Assembly (NCBI GenBank): GCA_021775005.1
Contig: JAJFIK010000064.1
Coordinates: forward strand, 1-60,601
Source: Rhodospirillales bacterium
GTDB lineage: Bacteria; Pseudomonadota; Alphaproteobacteria; JAJFIK01
Direction of reading: 5' to 3'
DNA length: 60,601 nucleotides
Position numbers and translations under genes: made by a program. Under the pieces are notes generated by a model, which worked only from the letters and a program-made list of their open reading frames with translations, did no database searches and was not told the origin of the DNA. Below, piece after piece: positions 17,164 through 25,783 of the stretch (position 1 is its first letter; every line of letters starts with the position of its first letter).

Positions 17164-19839
17164 TTACTCCGCTGCCTTGTCGAGTGCCGCATCGTCATCC
17201 GTCGGTTTCTTGGCGGCGGACTTTTTCTTCGCGGTTTTTTTCTTGGCCGTTTTCTTTTTGGCGACCTTTTTCTTTGCCGTCTTCTTCTTCGCAGCCTTCT
17301 TTTTGGCGGCTTTCTTTTTTGTGGCCTTTTTCTTCGATGGCCCCTTTGCCGCCTTGGCCGCTAAAAGTTCCAGCGCCTGTTCCACCGTTATTTCTTGCGG
17401 GTCGGACCCGCGGGGCAGCGTTGCGTTGATCTTGTTGTTGCTGACATAGGGTCCGTATCGGCCGTCCATGACCTGGATCGGTTTTTCATTTTCCGGATGA
17501 TTGCCGAGTTCCTTTAATACGGTCGGCCCACGGCGCCCTTGGGTTTTCTTTTCAGCGAGCACCGTTACGGCTCGATTGAGGCCGACGGTAAAGACTTCCT
17601 CAGGGCTATCAAGATTGGCGTATTTGCCATTGTGCAGCACGAACGGACCATAGCGGCCAATACCGGCGCGAATTTCAGCGCCGTCCTCAGGGTGCATCCC
17701 CACAAGGCGCGGCAGGGCAAGTAATTCCAGGGCGAGATCAATACCTACATCTTCAAGCGCAAAGCTGCGCGGAATGGAGCTACGCTTAGGCTTATCGCCT
17801 TTGTCGACGGGCTCACCCAATTGCACGTAGGGACCAAAGCGACCGCTTCGCAAAGTGACCTCTTGGCCAGTTTCAGGATCAAAGCCCAACACCTTGGTGC
17901 CCTGATCCACGGCATCGGCGTTGCTTTGATTGAGCTGGCGGGTGAAATTGCAGTCTGGATAATTTGAGCAGCCAACGAAGGCCCCATAGCGGCCGACCTT
18001 CAAACTGAGCTGACCTTCATCGCATGACGGGCACGCACGCGCATTGGAGCCATCTTCCTTCGCGGGGAAGACGTGCGGGCCCAGCAATTCATTCAGCGCG
18101 TCAAGAACCTCGCTTACGCGCAGATCTTTGATCTCGTCCACATGAGCAATGAAATCTTTCCAGAACACACCAAGGAAATGAGTCCACTCCATCTTGCCAG
18201 CGGCAATATCATCGAGTTCTTCTTCCAGCTTGGCTGAGAAGTCATACTCCACGAAGCGCGCAAAGAAGCTTTCCAGGAACGCCGTAACAAGCCGCCCCTT
18301 GTCCTCAGGAATAAAACGGTTGCGATCCATCTGGACATAGCCGCGGTCGCGCAAGACCGACAGCGTGGAGGCATAGGTAGAGGGGCGGCCGATGCCGAGC
18401 TCTTCCATCTTCTTCACCAACGATGCTTCGGTAAAGCGGGGCGGGGGTTGGGTAAAGTGTTGGTTAGGCGTCACTTCCACCAGCGACAGGGCATCACCGG
18501 TCGTCAGTTTAGGTAACAGTTTGCCATTTTCGTCGTCGTCGCTGTCGTCCTGGCCTTCTTGGTAAAGGCTTAGGAAACCGTCAAACAAAATCACCTGTCC
18601 CGTTGCGCGCAAGGTGGCGTTGCCATCTGAGGTGGCGAAATCAATGGTGGTTTGCTCCAGGCGGGCGCTTTCCATTTGGCTGGCAACCGAGCGTTTCCAA
18701 ATCAAATCATAAAGCCGCGCTTGATCTTCATCGAGAGCGGCTTTGAAGTCTTTCGGCAGGCGCGTTGGGTCTGCAGGGCGAATGGCTTCGTGGGCTTCTT
18801 GCGCGTTCTTGGCCTTGGAGGTGTAAGCGCGGGGGCTGTCAGGCAGATACTGTTTGCCGTGCACCGACCCAATGACATGGCGAATCTCAGCAACGGCCTC
18901 CGGGATGATGGTTACCCCATCGGTCCGCATATAGGTAATGAGCCCGGCGGTGTCGCCGTCAATCTCGATGCCTTCATAAAGGCGTTGCGCCACCTGCATG
19001 GTGCGTTTGGCAGTAAATCCAAGTTTGCGCGCGGCTTCTTGTTGCAAGGTGGAGGTCGTAAATGGCGCGGGGGGATTGCGCCGTACGGGCTTGCTTTCAA
19101 CGCTGGAGACCTTCAGCCCGCCAACTTCGATGGCAGCAACCGCAGCCTTGGCGGCGGCTTCATCGGGTAGGCCAAATTTGTCCAGCTTGCTGCCATTCAA
19201 GGCAAAGAGCCGTGTGCTCACCAGTTCCCCGGCAGATGATTTAAGCACAGACTCAACCGACCAATATTCTTGTGGATTGAATTTCTCAATCTCAAGTTCG
19301 CGATCGCAAATGATGCGCAAGCAAACTGACTGCACACGTCCGGCAGAGCGCGACCCCGGCAATTTGCGCCACAACACCGGCGAGAGCGTGAATCCAACGA
19401 GATAATCCAAAGCGCGGCGGGCGAGATAGGCGTCGATAAGTTCTTCATCAAGGCCGCGCGGCTCCTTCATTGCCGCAAGAACTGATTTTTTGGTGATCGC
19501 GTTGAACACCACGCGCTCAACATGGACACCCTCCAGCGCCTTCTTCTTCTTGAGGATCTCCAGCACGTGCCAAGAAATGGCTTCGCCTTCTCTGTCAGGG
19601 TCAGTGGCAAGGATCAATTTGTCTGCGCCTTTGACTGCCTTGGCGATGTCATTGAGGCGTTTGGTGGCCTTGGCGTCGGCCTCCCACTTCATTTCAAAGC
19701 CCTGCTCGGGATCCACTGATCCGTCTTTCGAGGGCAGATCGCGCACATGACCATAGCTGGCAAAGACCTTAAAGCCCGGGCCGAGATACTTGTTGATCGA
19801 TTTGGCCTTGGCCGGAGATTCGACGATGACGACGTTCAT
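17164..19839 (-). CDS. topA: DNA topoisomerase I
   Basis: The 891-residue type IA topoisomerase relaxes negative supercoils. The Toprim domain has E8 (VIVESPAKAKS) and DPDREGE (80-86); the nucleophile is Y303 in ITYMRTDG. One clear four-cysteine zinc ribbon follows near 590-620 (CPSC...CSNYPDC), then TopA C-terminal repeats of the GRYGPYV type. The last about 60 residues are a lysine-rich tail built from a repeated AAKKK/TAKKK unit, common in alphaproteobacterial and actinobacterial TopA proteins and thought to give non-specific DNA contact. It is the first gene of the minus-strand unit ahead of rnr. Confidence 0.97.
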   Translation of the reverse strand: MNVVIVESPAKAKSINKYLGPGFKVFASYGHVRDLPSKDGSVDPEQGFEMKWEADAKATKRLNDIAKAVKGADKLILATDPDREGEAISWHVLEILKKKKALEGVHVERVVFNAITKKSVLAAMKEPRGLDEELIDAYLARRALDYLVGFTLSPVLWRKLPGSRSAGRVQSVCLRIICDRELEIEKFNPQEYWSVESVLKSSAGELVSTRLFALNGSKLDKFGLPDEAAAKAAVAAIEVGGLKVSSVESKPVRRNPPAPFTTSTLQQEAARKLGFTAKRTMQVAQRLYEGIEIDGDTAGLITYMRTDGVTIIPEAVAEIRHVIGSVHGKQYLPDSPRAYTSKAKNAQEAHEAIRPADPTRLPKDFKAALDEDQARLYDLIWKRSVASQMESARLEQTTIDFATSDGNATLRATGQVILFDGFLSLYQEGQDDSDDDENGKLLPKLTTGDALSLVEVTPNQHFTQPPPRFTEASLVKKMEELGIGRPSTYASTLSVLRDRGYVQMDRNRFIPEDKGRLVTAFLESFFARFVEYDFSAKLEEELDDIAAGKMEWTHFLGVFWKDFIAHVDEIKDLRVSEVLDALNELLGPHVFPAKEDGSNARACPSCDEGQLSLKVGRYGAFVGCSNYPDCNFTRQLNQSNADAVDQGTKVLGFDPETGQEVTLRSGRFGPYVQLGEPVDKGDKPKRSSIPRSFALEDVGIDLALELLALPRLVGMHPEDGAEIRAGIGRYGPFVLHNGKYANLDSPEEVFTVGLNRAVTVLAEKKTQGRRGPTVLKELGNHPENEKPIQVMDGRYGPYVSNNKINATLPRGSDPQEITVEQALELLAAKAAKGPSKKKATKKKAAKKKAAKKKTAKKKVAKKKTAKKKTAKKKSAAKKPTDDDAALDKAAE

Positions 19840-20197
19840 GGATTGTCCTGATTGCCCAAAAAACTGAAACTTTGCACCCCATTATGACGCCGGGCGGGGG
19901 CGGGTCGGGGCGCAACAAATGGAGAAACGATCCGGGCCTGTCAACCGGGACACTTAACACTTGGCCCCATTCAGGAGAGAATTACCCGGATAACGAGAAC
20001 TAACGTGTGTTTTACAAGTCGTTCTAAATATGCATCCGAGGGTTTGTTTTCCACCCGCACAATTCAAGCTATCAGCCATAAAGTTGCGGCTGACCGTTAG
20101 TGCGCGCCTGGCGCGCTTTGCGGAGTTTTCCCCGCATACAACGCAAATTGCCGCCATTGATCCTGATGGCGGGGCATACGATTGAATTGGAAACTAC
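19840..20197. other. topA upstream region with stacked stem-loops
   Basis: This 358-base gap separates divergent topA and a small plus-strand ORF. On the minus strand a perfect TTGACA (19939-19944) could be the -35 element of a topA promoter, but no good -10 is seen. Close to the small ORF there are three short stem-loops in a row: GCGCGC/GCGCGC with a 3-base loop (20102-20116), TGCGG/CCGCA (20119-20136), and CCGCCAT/ATGGCGG (20151-20172). None has a T run. They could shape a leader RNA or be a small RNA; nothing else is apparent. Confidence 0.4.
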
Positions 20198-20365
20198 ATG
20201 GCCACTGGCGGCGATCCCCCCGGAACCCGAGAGGAAGCGTTGGCGTATATCTTCGAAATGACTAGTGCACTGCGGGAATTGGCAGAAAAACACCGGCTGC
20301 ATTTTCTTGTCTATTTGTTGGAAATGGCCGCCCTGGCGTCGGTGGGTAACGGTAAGGAAAAATGA
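20198..20365 (+). CDS. Small conserved alphaproteobacterial protein
   Basis: A 55-codon reading frame starts with ATG at 20198. The product begins MATGGDPPGTREEALAYIFE and continues with amphipathic helices (TSALRELAEKHRLHFLVYLLEMAALAS). I recognise the pattern LAYI..M...L..LA..H....L.YLLEMA.LE as that of a short family found next to dprA/topA in Rhizobiales; its function is unknown. It has no signal peptide or membrane segment. It converges on dprA with 14 bases between the two stops. The three stem-loops upstream may belong to its leader. The alternative is a chance ORF, but the coherent helical pattern makes this less likely. Confidence 0.65.
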   Translation: MATGGDPPGTREEALAYIFEMTSALRELAEKHRLHFLVYLLEMAALASVGNGKEK

Positions 20366-20379
20366 TCTTCGCGCGATTT

Positions 20380-21495
20380 TCAGGAGATTCGGCGAAAAGC
20401 AGGTCCCGGTAACCGCTCAAGCCGTCCTGCCAGTTCCAACTCCAGTAGGGCCGCAGCCACGTCTCCCACGGGCAGGTCTGCTTCGCGGGCCAACACATCA
20501 AGGGCGATGGGCGCGCCACTGAGTAATTCGCAGACCCGATCTACTGTAGCGGCGGGAATGTCTTCGGGCATATCTGCGGCCTCATCGAAACCTAATTTCT
20601 GACCCAAGGGCTCGCAAGGCGACAAGGCGTCTAGTTCCTCCAGGATGTCATCCACGCCGGTGGTTAGCTTTGCCCCATCTTTGATTAGACGATTGGCCCC
20701 CGCCGCGCGAGGATCACTTGGGGCACCGGGAATGGCAAACACCTCGCGGCCTTGCTCCAGAGCGAAGCGGGCGGTGATGAGTGAGCCGGACCTGAGCGCT
20801 GCTTCCACCACGACCACGCCAAGGGCAAGCCCTGAGACAATGCGATTGCGCCGCGGAAAGTGCCGCGCTTGAGGTTTTACGCCCCACGGCATTTCAGAAA
20901 TTACTGCGCCGCGCTCTCTGATAGCGCCATAGAGGTCTTCGTTCTGGGGCGGATAGACGTGATCCACGCCGCCAGCCATCACGGCAATAGTGCCGGTATC
21001 AAGGGCTCCTTCATGGGCGGCGGTATCGATGCCCCGCGCAAGGCCAGAGGTGACAGTAAGTCCTGCGCTGCCGAGCTCCCGCGCCAGCCCCCGTGCAAAG
21101 GCACGGCCCGACGCAGACGCATTGCGCGCGCCAACCATCGCCACCATGCGCGCGCCCAGGTGTGAGGTATCGCCGCGCACCGTGAGTACGGGCGGGGGTT
21201 GATCAATGGCCGCAAGGAGTGGGGGGTAATTCTCCGACCCCATATAGACAAAAGTTGCACCAGCTTTTGAGGCCGTTGCCTGCTCTGCTTCGGCGTCTGA
21301 TTTTTGGCAGATCTTGATGGCGCGCTTGGCACCTCCCTTACGCGCCAGATCAGGTAATTCATCAAGCACGCGAAACGGGTCGCCATAGCGCCGCATGAGA
21401 CCGGCAAAGGTCGCCGGACCTACGTTTTCTGAGCGAATAAGCTGGAGCCAGGCGAGCTGCGCTTGAGGTGTTTGCGGCGGGTTGAAATCAGTCAT
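20380..21495 (-). CDS. dprA: DprA/Smf, DNA processing protein
   Basis: The protein binds incoming single-stranded DNA and loads RecA during natural transformation; many non-competent bacteria also carry it. From the ATG at 21495 it has 371 residues; a GTG-like extension to 21513 exists but MTDFNPPQTPQAQLAW is the usual start. An N-terminal SAM-like region with RSENVGPATFAGLMRRYG is followed by the Rossmann-like core (MVGARNASASGRAFARGLA, then TVTSGLARGIDTAAHEGAL and TIAVMAGGVDHVYPPQN), and a C-terminal winged-helix DprA domain (about 310-371) is present. It lies 47 bases downstream of plsY on the same strand. Confidence 0.95.
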   Translation of the reverse strand: MTDFNPPQTPQAQLAWLQLIRSENVGPATFAGLMRRYGDPFRVLDELPDLARKGGAKRAIKICQKSDAEAEQATASKAGATFVYMGSENYPPLLAAIDQPPPVLTVRGDTSHLGARMVAMVGARNASASGRAFARGLARELGSAGLTVTSGLARGIDTAAHEGALDTGTIAVMAGGVDHVYPPQNEDLYGAIRERGAVISEMPWGVKPQARHFPRRNRIVSGLALGVVVVEAALRSGSLITARFALEQGREVFAIPGAPSDPRAAGANRLIKDGAKLTTGVDDILEELDALSPCEPLGQKLGFDEAADMPEDIPAATVDRVCELLSGAPIALDVLAREADLPVGDVAAALLELELAGRLERLPGPAFRRIS

Positions 21496-21542
21496 GACCA
21501 CAACCTTACACAAGCCATGGGGTTTGACTATCTACCAGCGGT

Positions 21543-22163
21543 TTAGTCCTTCTTGGCGCCAATGCGGGGCTCTTCCCCTTTGAGCAGGCGACCGATGTTG
21601 GCGCGGTGCGCCCACCAGATGATCACCACCAGCAGCGCCGACATCTCAGCCAACTGATACTGCTCAAAGACCCAAAAGAGGATTGGTGTCGCTAGTGTTG
21701 CCACAAGGGCAGCGAGGGAGGACATGCGGAACACAGCCGCTATGGCGAGCCAAATGCCGATGAACAACAATCCCACTTGCCATGCGCCCACAAGGGCAAT
21801 GCCGAGGAAGGTCGCGACGCCTTTGCCGCCCTTAAATTTGAGCCACACCGGAAAGATGTGACCGATGAAGGCAGCAGTGCCCGCGATCACCGCATGGTCA
21901 GGCCCCCAGAGCGATAGGAACAGGAGATAGACCAGCCCGCCCTTGGCGCCGTCACTGATTAGCGTAGCAGCCGCGATCCATTTATTTCCCGTGCGTAAAA
22001 CATTCGTCGCGCCAATGTTGCCAGAGCCAATATCGCGTACATCCCCAAGGCCAGCGATGCGGGTATAAACAAGACCAAAGGGAATGGATCCAGCAAGGTA
22101 TCCAACGGCGGCGCTGATAAGGTAATATGGCAGCGGCGTCAGCAGTTGTGAGAAATCTGGCAT
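21543..22163 (-). CDS. plsY: PlsY, acyl-phosphate:glycerol-3-phosphate acyltransferase
   Basis: The 206-residue integral membrane enzyme transfers an acyl group from acyl phosphate to glycerol 3-phosphate, the first acylation step of phospholipid synthesis. The three conserved loops are visible: IPFGLVYTRIAG (about 26-37), the motif GSGNIGATNVLR (45-56) and KFKGGKGVATFLG near 110-122. Several hydrophobic helices separate them. The length is normal. It follows the dihydroorotase-like gene by three bases, in the pyrB-pyrC-plsY-dprA order common in Alphaproteobacteria. Confidence 0.96.
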   Translation of the reverse strand: MPDFSQLLTPLPYYLISAAVGYLAGSIPFGLVYTRIAGLGDVRDIGSGNIGATNVLRTGNKWIAAATLISDGAKGGLVYLLFLSLWGPDHAVIAGTAAFIGHIFPVWLKFKGGKGVATFLGIALVGAWQVGLLFIGIWLAIAAVFRMSSLAALVATLATPILFWVFEQYQLAEMSALLVVIIWWAHRANIGRLLKGEEPRIGAKKD

Positions 22164-22166
22164 GGC

Positions 22167-23459
22167 TTAAGCCTCCGCGATCATGTGTGTCACGCCGCCC
22201 ACAATTGTGCGAAGGGCGCGCCCTTGCAAGGTGCGGCCCTGAAGCGGTGTGTTGCGCGACTTCGATTTGAATGTACGGCTATCCACTTTCAATGGATAGC
22301 CCACATCAATGAGTACAAGATCAGCAGGGGCACCCGCACTCAGCCGCCCTTGAGCTAAGCCAAGAATAGCCGCAGGCCCACTCATCAGCATACGGAGTAC
22401 TGTAACGAGGTCCGCATGCCCTTCATGATGTAATTGCAATGCGGCGGGCAATAGCGTTTCCAAACCCACAGCGCCTTCCGCGGCATCGGCAAAAGGCATG
22501 GCTTTGTCTTCAGCTATGCGTGGGCGGTGGCTGGACACAATAGCATCAATGGCCCCCGACGCGGCGGCTTCTGCAAGCGCTTGCCTCGTTTGTTCTGCGC
22601 GCAACGGTGGGTTTAGTTTTTTCGTCGTGTCATAGTCACCAACATCAAGATCATTGAGCAAAAGATGATGAGCGGAAACAGCGCAAGTCGCCTTCGTTCC
22701 CGCAGCCTTGGCGCGCGCAAAAGCATTGAGCGCAAGCTGCGAGGAGATTTGCCCCAAGTGATAGCGCCCCCCGGTGAGAGCGGCCAGCTGCAGGTCGCGT
22801 TCCACCATGATGCTTTCAGCCTCTTCGGGGATGCCCGCAAGGCCAAGCCGCATAGCGTGTTCGCCATCAGCCATTACGCCACCGCGGCTTAGTTCCAAGT
22901 CCTCTGCGTGATTGGAAATCACCGCGCCGAAACTGCTGGCATAGGAAAGCGCGCGCCGCATGAGGAGCGAGCTAGCGATGGGCTTGTCTCCATCGGTGAA
23001 CATGATCGCACCTGCCTCAGAGAGGAGCCCGATCTCGGTCATCTTCTCGCCAGCGAGCCCTAATGTGACAGCGGCGGCGGGGTAAACGCGCACTTGTGCG
23101 GTCACGCTTGCCCGCAGGCCCATGTAGCTCACAAGGGCAGGGTCATCGATGGCGGGGGCAGTGTTGGGCATGGTTACGATTGACGTGACGCCGCCGGCAA
23201 GGGCAGCTGCGCTAACGCTTTCAAGGTCCTCAAGGTGTTCATCGCCGGGCTCGCCTACAAAGACGCGCATGTCGATGAGGCCCGGGGCAAGCACGTGCCC
23301 GCCGCAATCGATAATTTCCGCGTCCTCGGCAATGCCGTCGCGCCCTTTGGCAGGCTCTACTGCGGCAATGCAATCGCCATCAATGATCAAACGCCCCAGT
23401 TCATCCAGCCCGCTGGCCGGGTCGATCAGTCGCGCGTTGTGGAAAACAGTCAAACTCAT
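22167..23459 (-). CDS. pyrC: Dihydroorotase-like protein, probably non-catalytic
   Basis: The 430-residue protein has the amidohydrolase fold of dihydroorotase, the third step of pyrimidine synthesis, and sits downstream of pyrB with a four-base overlap. The metal-binding HxH that normally follows GLID is replaced by R65-V-F67 ([13 protein letters not shown]), and the usual TDHAPH becomes SSHRPR (309-314), so the metal Asp is also lost. H184 (NHAED) and H234 remain. This is the pattern of the inactive dihydroorotase homologues (PyrC' in Pseudomonas, PyrX) that support assembly of the PyrB oligomer. A true dihydroorotase must then be encoded elsewhere. The symbol marks the family, not activity. 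Confidence 0.9.
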   Translation of the reverse strand: MSLTVFHNARLIDPASGLDELGRLIIDGDCIAAVEPAKGRDGIAEDAEIIDCGGHVLAPGLIDMRVFVGEPGDEHLEDLESVSAAALAGGVTSIVTMPNTAPAIDDPALVSYMGLRASVTAQVRVYPAAAVTLGLAGEKMTEIGLLSEAGAIMFTDGDKPIASSLLMRRALSYASSFGAVISNHAEDLELSRGGVMADGEHAMRLGLAGIPEEAESIMVERDLQLAALTGGRYHLGQISSQLALNAFARAKAAGTKATCAVSAHHLLLNDLDVGDYDTTKKLNPPLRAEQTRQALAEAAASGAIDAIVSSHRPRIAEDKAMPFADAAEGAVGLETLLPAALQLHHEGHADLVTVLRMLMSGPAAILGLAQGRLSAGAPADLVLIDVGYPLKVDSRTFKSKSRNTPLQGRTLQGRALRTIVGGVTHMIAEA

Positions 23460-24424
23460 GCCCGGGCTCCCACGTCATTACGCCGATGTTGGCTTAGAGC
23501 ATCCAAAATGGCCATGCGCATGGCAACGCCCATCTCCACCTGAGTAAGGATCAGGCTTGTCTTTGGGTCGTCAGCCACGCGGCTATCAATTTCAACACCG
23601 CGATTTATCGGGCCGGGGTGCATAACCACGGCGCCAGGTTTGGCCAGCGCCAGGCGCTCCGGGGTGAGGCCATAATATCTGAAGTACTCGCGAGTGGAGG
23701 GCAGCAATGTGCCTTCCATGCGTTCATTTTGAAGCCGGAGCATCATCACCACGTCTGCACCCTTTATGCCGGCCTCAAAGTCGTGGAATATTTCCGCGCC
23801 CCAGCGCGTCGCATCCGGCGGCAATAGCGTCGGCGGGGCCACCAGGCGAACCCGCGCGCCCATCATGGCCAGAAGATAGAGGTTGGATTTGGCCACGCGG
23901 CCATGAAGGATGTCACCACAAATCGCCACTGTTAGCCCGCTGAGATCGCCAAACTTGTGGCGCATGGTCAAGGCATCAAGCAGCGCTTGCGTTGGGTGCT
24001 CATTGGTGCCGTCACCGGCGTTGATGATGGAGCAATTCGCTGTGCTCACAAGCATGCGCTGCGCGCCAGAGGCGTGGTGGCGCACCACCAACAGGTCTGG
24101 GTTCATGGCATTGAGGGTCGCCACAGTGTCGAGCAGGGTTTCGCCCTTGGTCACGCTTGAGGTGGTCACCGCCATGTTCACGGTGTCCGCGCCGAGGCGC
24201 TTGGCGGCTAGTTCAAAGGAGGCTTGCGTGCGGGTCGAGGGTTCAAAGAAGAGGTTGATCACCGTGCGCCCTTTAAGGGTGCTGAGCTTCTTGTCTTGTT
24301 GGCGGTTCAAATCCACATAGGTGTCCGCCAAATCCAAAAGAGATGTGACATCGCCAGGGGATAAATCCCGAATGGAGAGGAGGTGTTGGTGCCCGATCAG
24401 GGGCGCTTTGGGTGCGGCGCTCAT
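23456..24424 (-). CDS. pyrB: Aspartate carbamoyltransferase catalytic subunit
   Basis: The 322-residue enzyme condenses carbamoyl phosphate with aspartate in pyrimidine synthesis. The carbamoyl-phosphate loop is [13 protein letters not shown] (about 56-68), the catalytic loop follows at [12 protein letters not shown], and the C-terminal [11 protein letters not shown] (aspartate binding) is intact. A longer frame to 24481 adds 19 residues without family character, so the ATG at 24424 (MSAAPKAPL) is chosen. No PyrI is nearby; the enzyme is expected to be the type that forms a complex with the dihydroorotase-like partner encoded by the overlapping gene. Confidence 0.96.
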   Translation of the reverse strand: MSAAPKAPLIGHQHLLSIRDLSPGDVTSLLDLADTYVDLNRQQDKKLSTLKGRTVINLFFEPSTRTQASFELAAKRLGADTVNMAVTTSSVTKGETLLDTVATLNAMNPDLLVVRHHASGAQRMLVSTANCSIINAGDGTNEHPTQALLDALTMRHKFGDLSGLTVAICGDILHGRVAKSNLYLLAMMGARVRLVAPPTLLPPDATRWGAEIFHDFEAGIKGADVVMMLRLQNERMEGTLLPSTREYFRYYGLTPERLALAKPGAVVMHPGPINRGVEIDSRVADDPKTSLILTQVEMGVAMRMAILDALSQHRRNDVGARA

Positions 24425-24483
24425 GTCGAAGCGCACTCTATAGGGACAACGGGGCTCTGTCGCAAGCGGCATACTCCACAAGG

Positions 24484-24918
24484 TTAGCGGCGGCTATCAA
24501 GAAAGCCCTGGAGGATATAGGCGGCGGCCAGTTTATCTATGAGCTCGGCGCGGCGGGCACGGCTGGTGTCGGCGGCAATCATGGCGCGCTCCACCGCGGC
24601 AGTGGAGAGCCGCTCGTCCCAAAAGGTGAGGGGGGCGTCGGTAAGCTTGGCAAGGTTCTGGGCAAACGCACGGGTCGCCTGGGCGCGCGGGCCCTCGCTG
24701 CCGTCCATGTTTTTGGGCAGGCCAAGCACAAGGCCGATGATTTTGTTTGCGGCCATCAGCTCTATGAGCTTGCTCGCGTCTACGCCAAACTTTTTGCGTT
24801 TGATTGTCTCCAATGGTGTGGCGATCATCTGGGTGCTGTCGCTCACGGCGATGCCAATGGTCTTGGTGCCAAGGTCGAGGCCAAAGAGCGCGCCGGTGGT
24901 GGGGAGGTCCGCATTCAT
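24484..24918 (-). CDS. ruvX: RuvX/YqgF, RNase H-fold rRNA maturation nuclease
   Basis: The 144-residue protein has the RuvC/RNase H-like fold: [17 protein letters not shown] (about 12-28) carries the first catalytic Asp, [13 protein letters not shown] is the middle strand and [13 protein letters not shown] (about 100-112) supplies further acidic residues. E. coli YqgF is essential and processes pre-16S rRNA; a Holliday junction role was also proposed. The start overlaps the stop of the upstream VOC gene by four bases. Confidence 0.95.
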   Translation of the reverse strand: MNADLPTTGALFGLDLGTKTIGIAVSDSTQMIATPLETIKRKKFGVDASKLIELMAANKIIGLVLGLPKNMDGSEGPRAQATRAFAQNLAKLTDAPLTFWDERLSTAAVERAMIAADTSRARRAELIDKLAAAYILQGFLDSRR

Positions 24919-25283
24919 CGCGCGCCGATCTCCACGCGATTGTCGGCGGGGTCGCGCGCAAAGAAGCGTATGAGGCCGGCGGCATCGATGGGCTCTGGTG
25001 TGATCTCAACACCCGCAGCCTCAAGGGCCGATTGAGCTGCCCCAAAGTCAGGCACCAGAAAACAAACATGGGCTTTGGTGGTTTCGCTATGGCTTGCATC
25101 CACCCCAACATGAAGTTGCTGGGTGCCGATCTGAAACCATGCCCCGCCGCGGGCCTTTAACTCGTCCGGCTTCGCAATCTCAGGGAGGCCCAGCACGTCG
25201 CGATAAAAGGCAATGGTTGCTGCCTCTTGAGCGGGCGCACAGGTGACCTGCACATGGTCGATGGCGGTAACATTGAGACTCAT
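24915..25283 (-). CDS. VOC superfamily protein (glyoxalase-like)
   Basis: The 122-residue protein has the paired beta-alpha-beta-beta-beta modules of the vicinal oxygen chelate fold: IDHVQVTCAPAQEAATIAFYRDVLGLPEI at the start, QQLHVGVD in the middle and IRFFARDPADNRVEIG at the end. Candidate metal ligands are H10, H57-58 region and the Glu near residue 119. Such proteins include glyoxalases, dioxygenases and antibiotic-binding proteins; none can be chosen. It is the first gene of the minus-strand series VOC, ruvX, (gap), pyrB. Confidence 0.86.
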   Translation of the reverse strand: MSLNVTAIDHVQVTCAPAQEAATIAFYRDVLGLPEIAKPDELKARGGAWFQIGTQQLHVGVDASHSETTKAHVCFLVPDFGAAQSALEAAGVEITPEPIDAAGLIRFFARDPADNRVEIGAR

Positions 25284-25326
25284 GGAGTGGTTATATACGG
25301 GTTGTGGCCGAGGTTCACCCCCACCA

Positions 25327-25407
25327 GACGCTTTGCGTCGACCTCCCCCGTCAAGGGGGAGGTTTGCCGGTGCAGCACTCTCTTCCTTCCTCCCTTGCGG
25401 GGGAAGG
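25327..25407. repeat. Cluster of intergenic palindromes
   Basis: Three inverted repeats lie side by side between the divergent VOC gene and gatC: GACGC/GCGTC (25327-25339), an 8-base CCTCCCCC/GGGGGAGG stem (25342-25362) and CCTTCC with GGGGAAGG (25385-25407). A fourth weaker one follows near 25424-25440. The CCTCCCCC...GGGGGAGG form resembles dispersed palindromic elements found in many copies in Rhizobiales genomes. It is non-coding and could influence mRNA stability or be a relic of a mobile repeat. Confidence 0.55.
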
Positions 25408-25495
25408 ATAGGATGGGGGGAAAGCCCGCTTGCGCGCGGGGCCCGGTATTGCTACCTCTCAGCGCCAATCCAGAGCTGAATTGTTAGGGAAACCC

Positions 25496-25783
25496 ATGTC
25501 GGTCGATCAAGACACGGTCCGGCGCATCGCGAAGCTTTCGCGCATCGCCATCAAAGAAGAACAAGTTGAACCCATGACGGGGGAGCTGAACGGCATCCTG
25601 GCGTGGGTGGAGCAGCTCCGTGAGGTGAACACCGATGGCGTGCCGCCGCTCACCTCTGTGGTGGAGGCGAAGTTGAGCATGCGCGAGGACGTCATCACGG
25701 ATGGCGGCATTCCTAAGGATGTAACGCGCAATGCCCCCGAAACCGAAGACGGCTTCTTTGTTGTGCCGAAGGTGATGGAATGA
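25496..25783 (+). CDS. gatC: GatC, Asp/Glu-tRNA amidotransferase subunit C
   Basis: The 95-residue protein is the small scaffold subunit of the GatCAB amidotransferase, which makes Gln-tRNA(Gln) and Asn-tRNA(Asn) from mischarged tRNAs. It starts [19 protein letters not shown] and contains [22 protein letters not shown], the family signature. The ATG at 25496 has AGGGA seven bases upstream; a longer in-frame extension is not conserved. gatA overlaps its stop by four bases. Confidence 0.95.
   Translation: MSVDQDTVRRIAKLSRIAIKEEQVEPMTGELNGILAWVEQLREVNTDGVPPLTSVVEAKLSMREDVITDGGIPKDVTRNAPETEDGFFVVPKVME

Noticed and set aside
17200-17340. Tandem repeat in DNA near the topA stop
   Set aside because: It is the coding sequence of the lysine-rich TopA tail and not an independent element.
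24412-25035. 207-codon plus-strand frame across pyrB, ruvX and the VOC gene
   Set aside because: Runs opposite three genes with clear motifs; no recognisable protein pattern.
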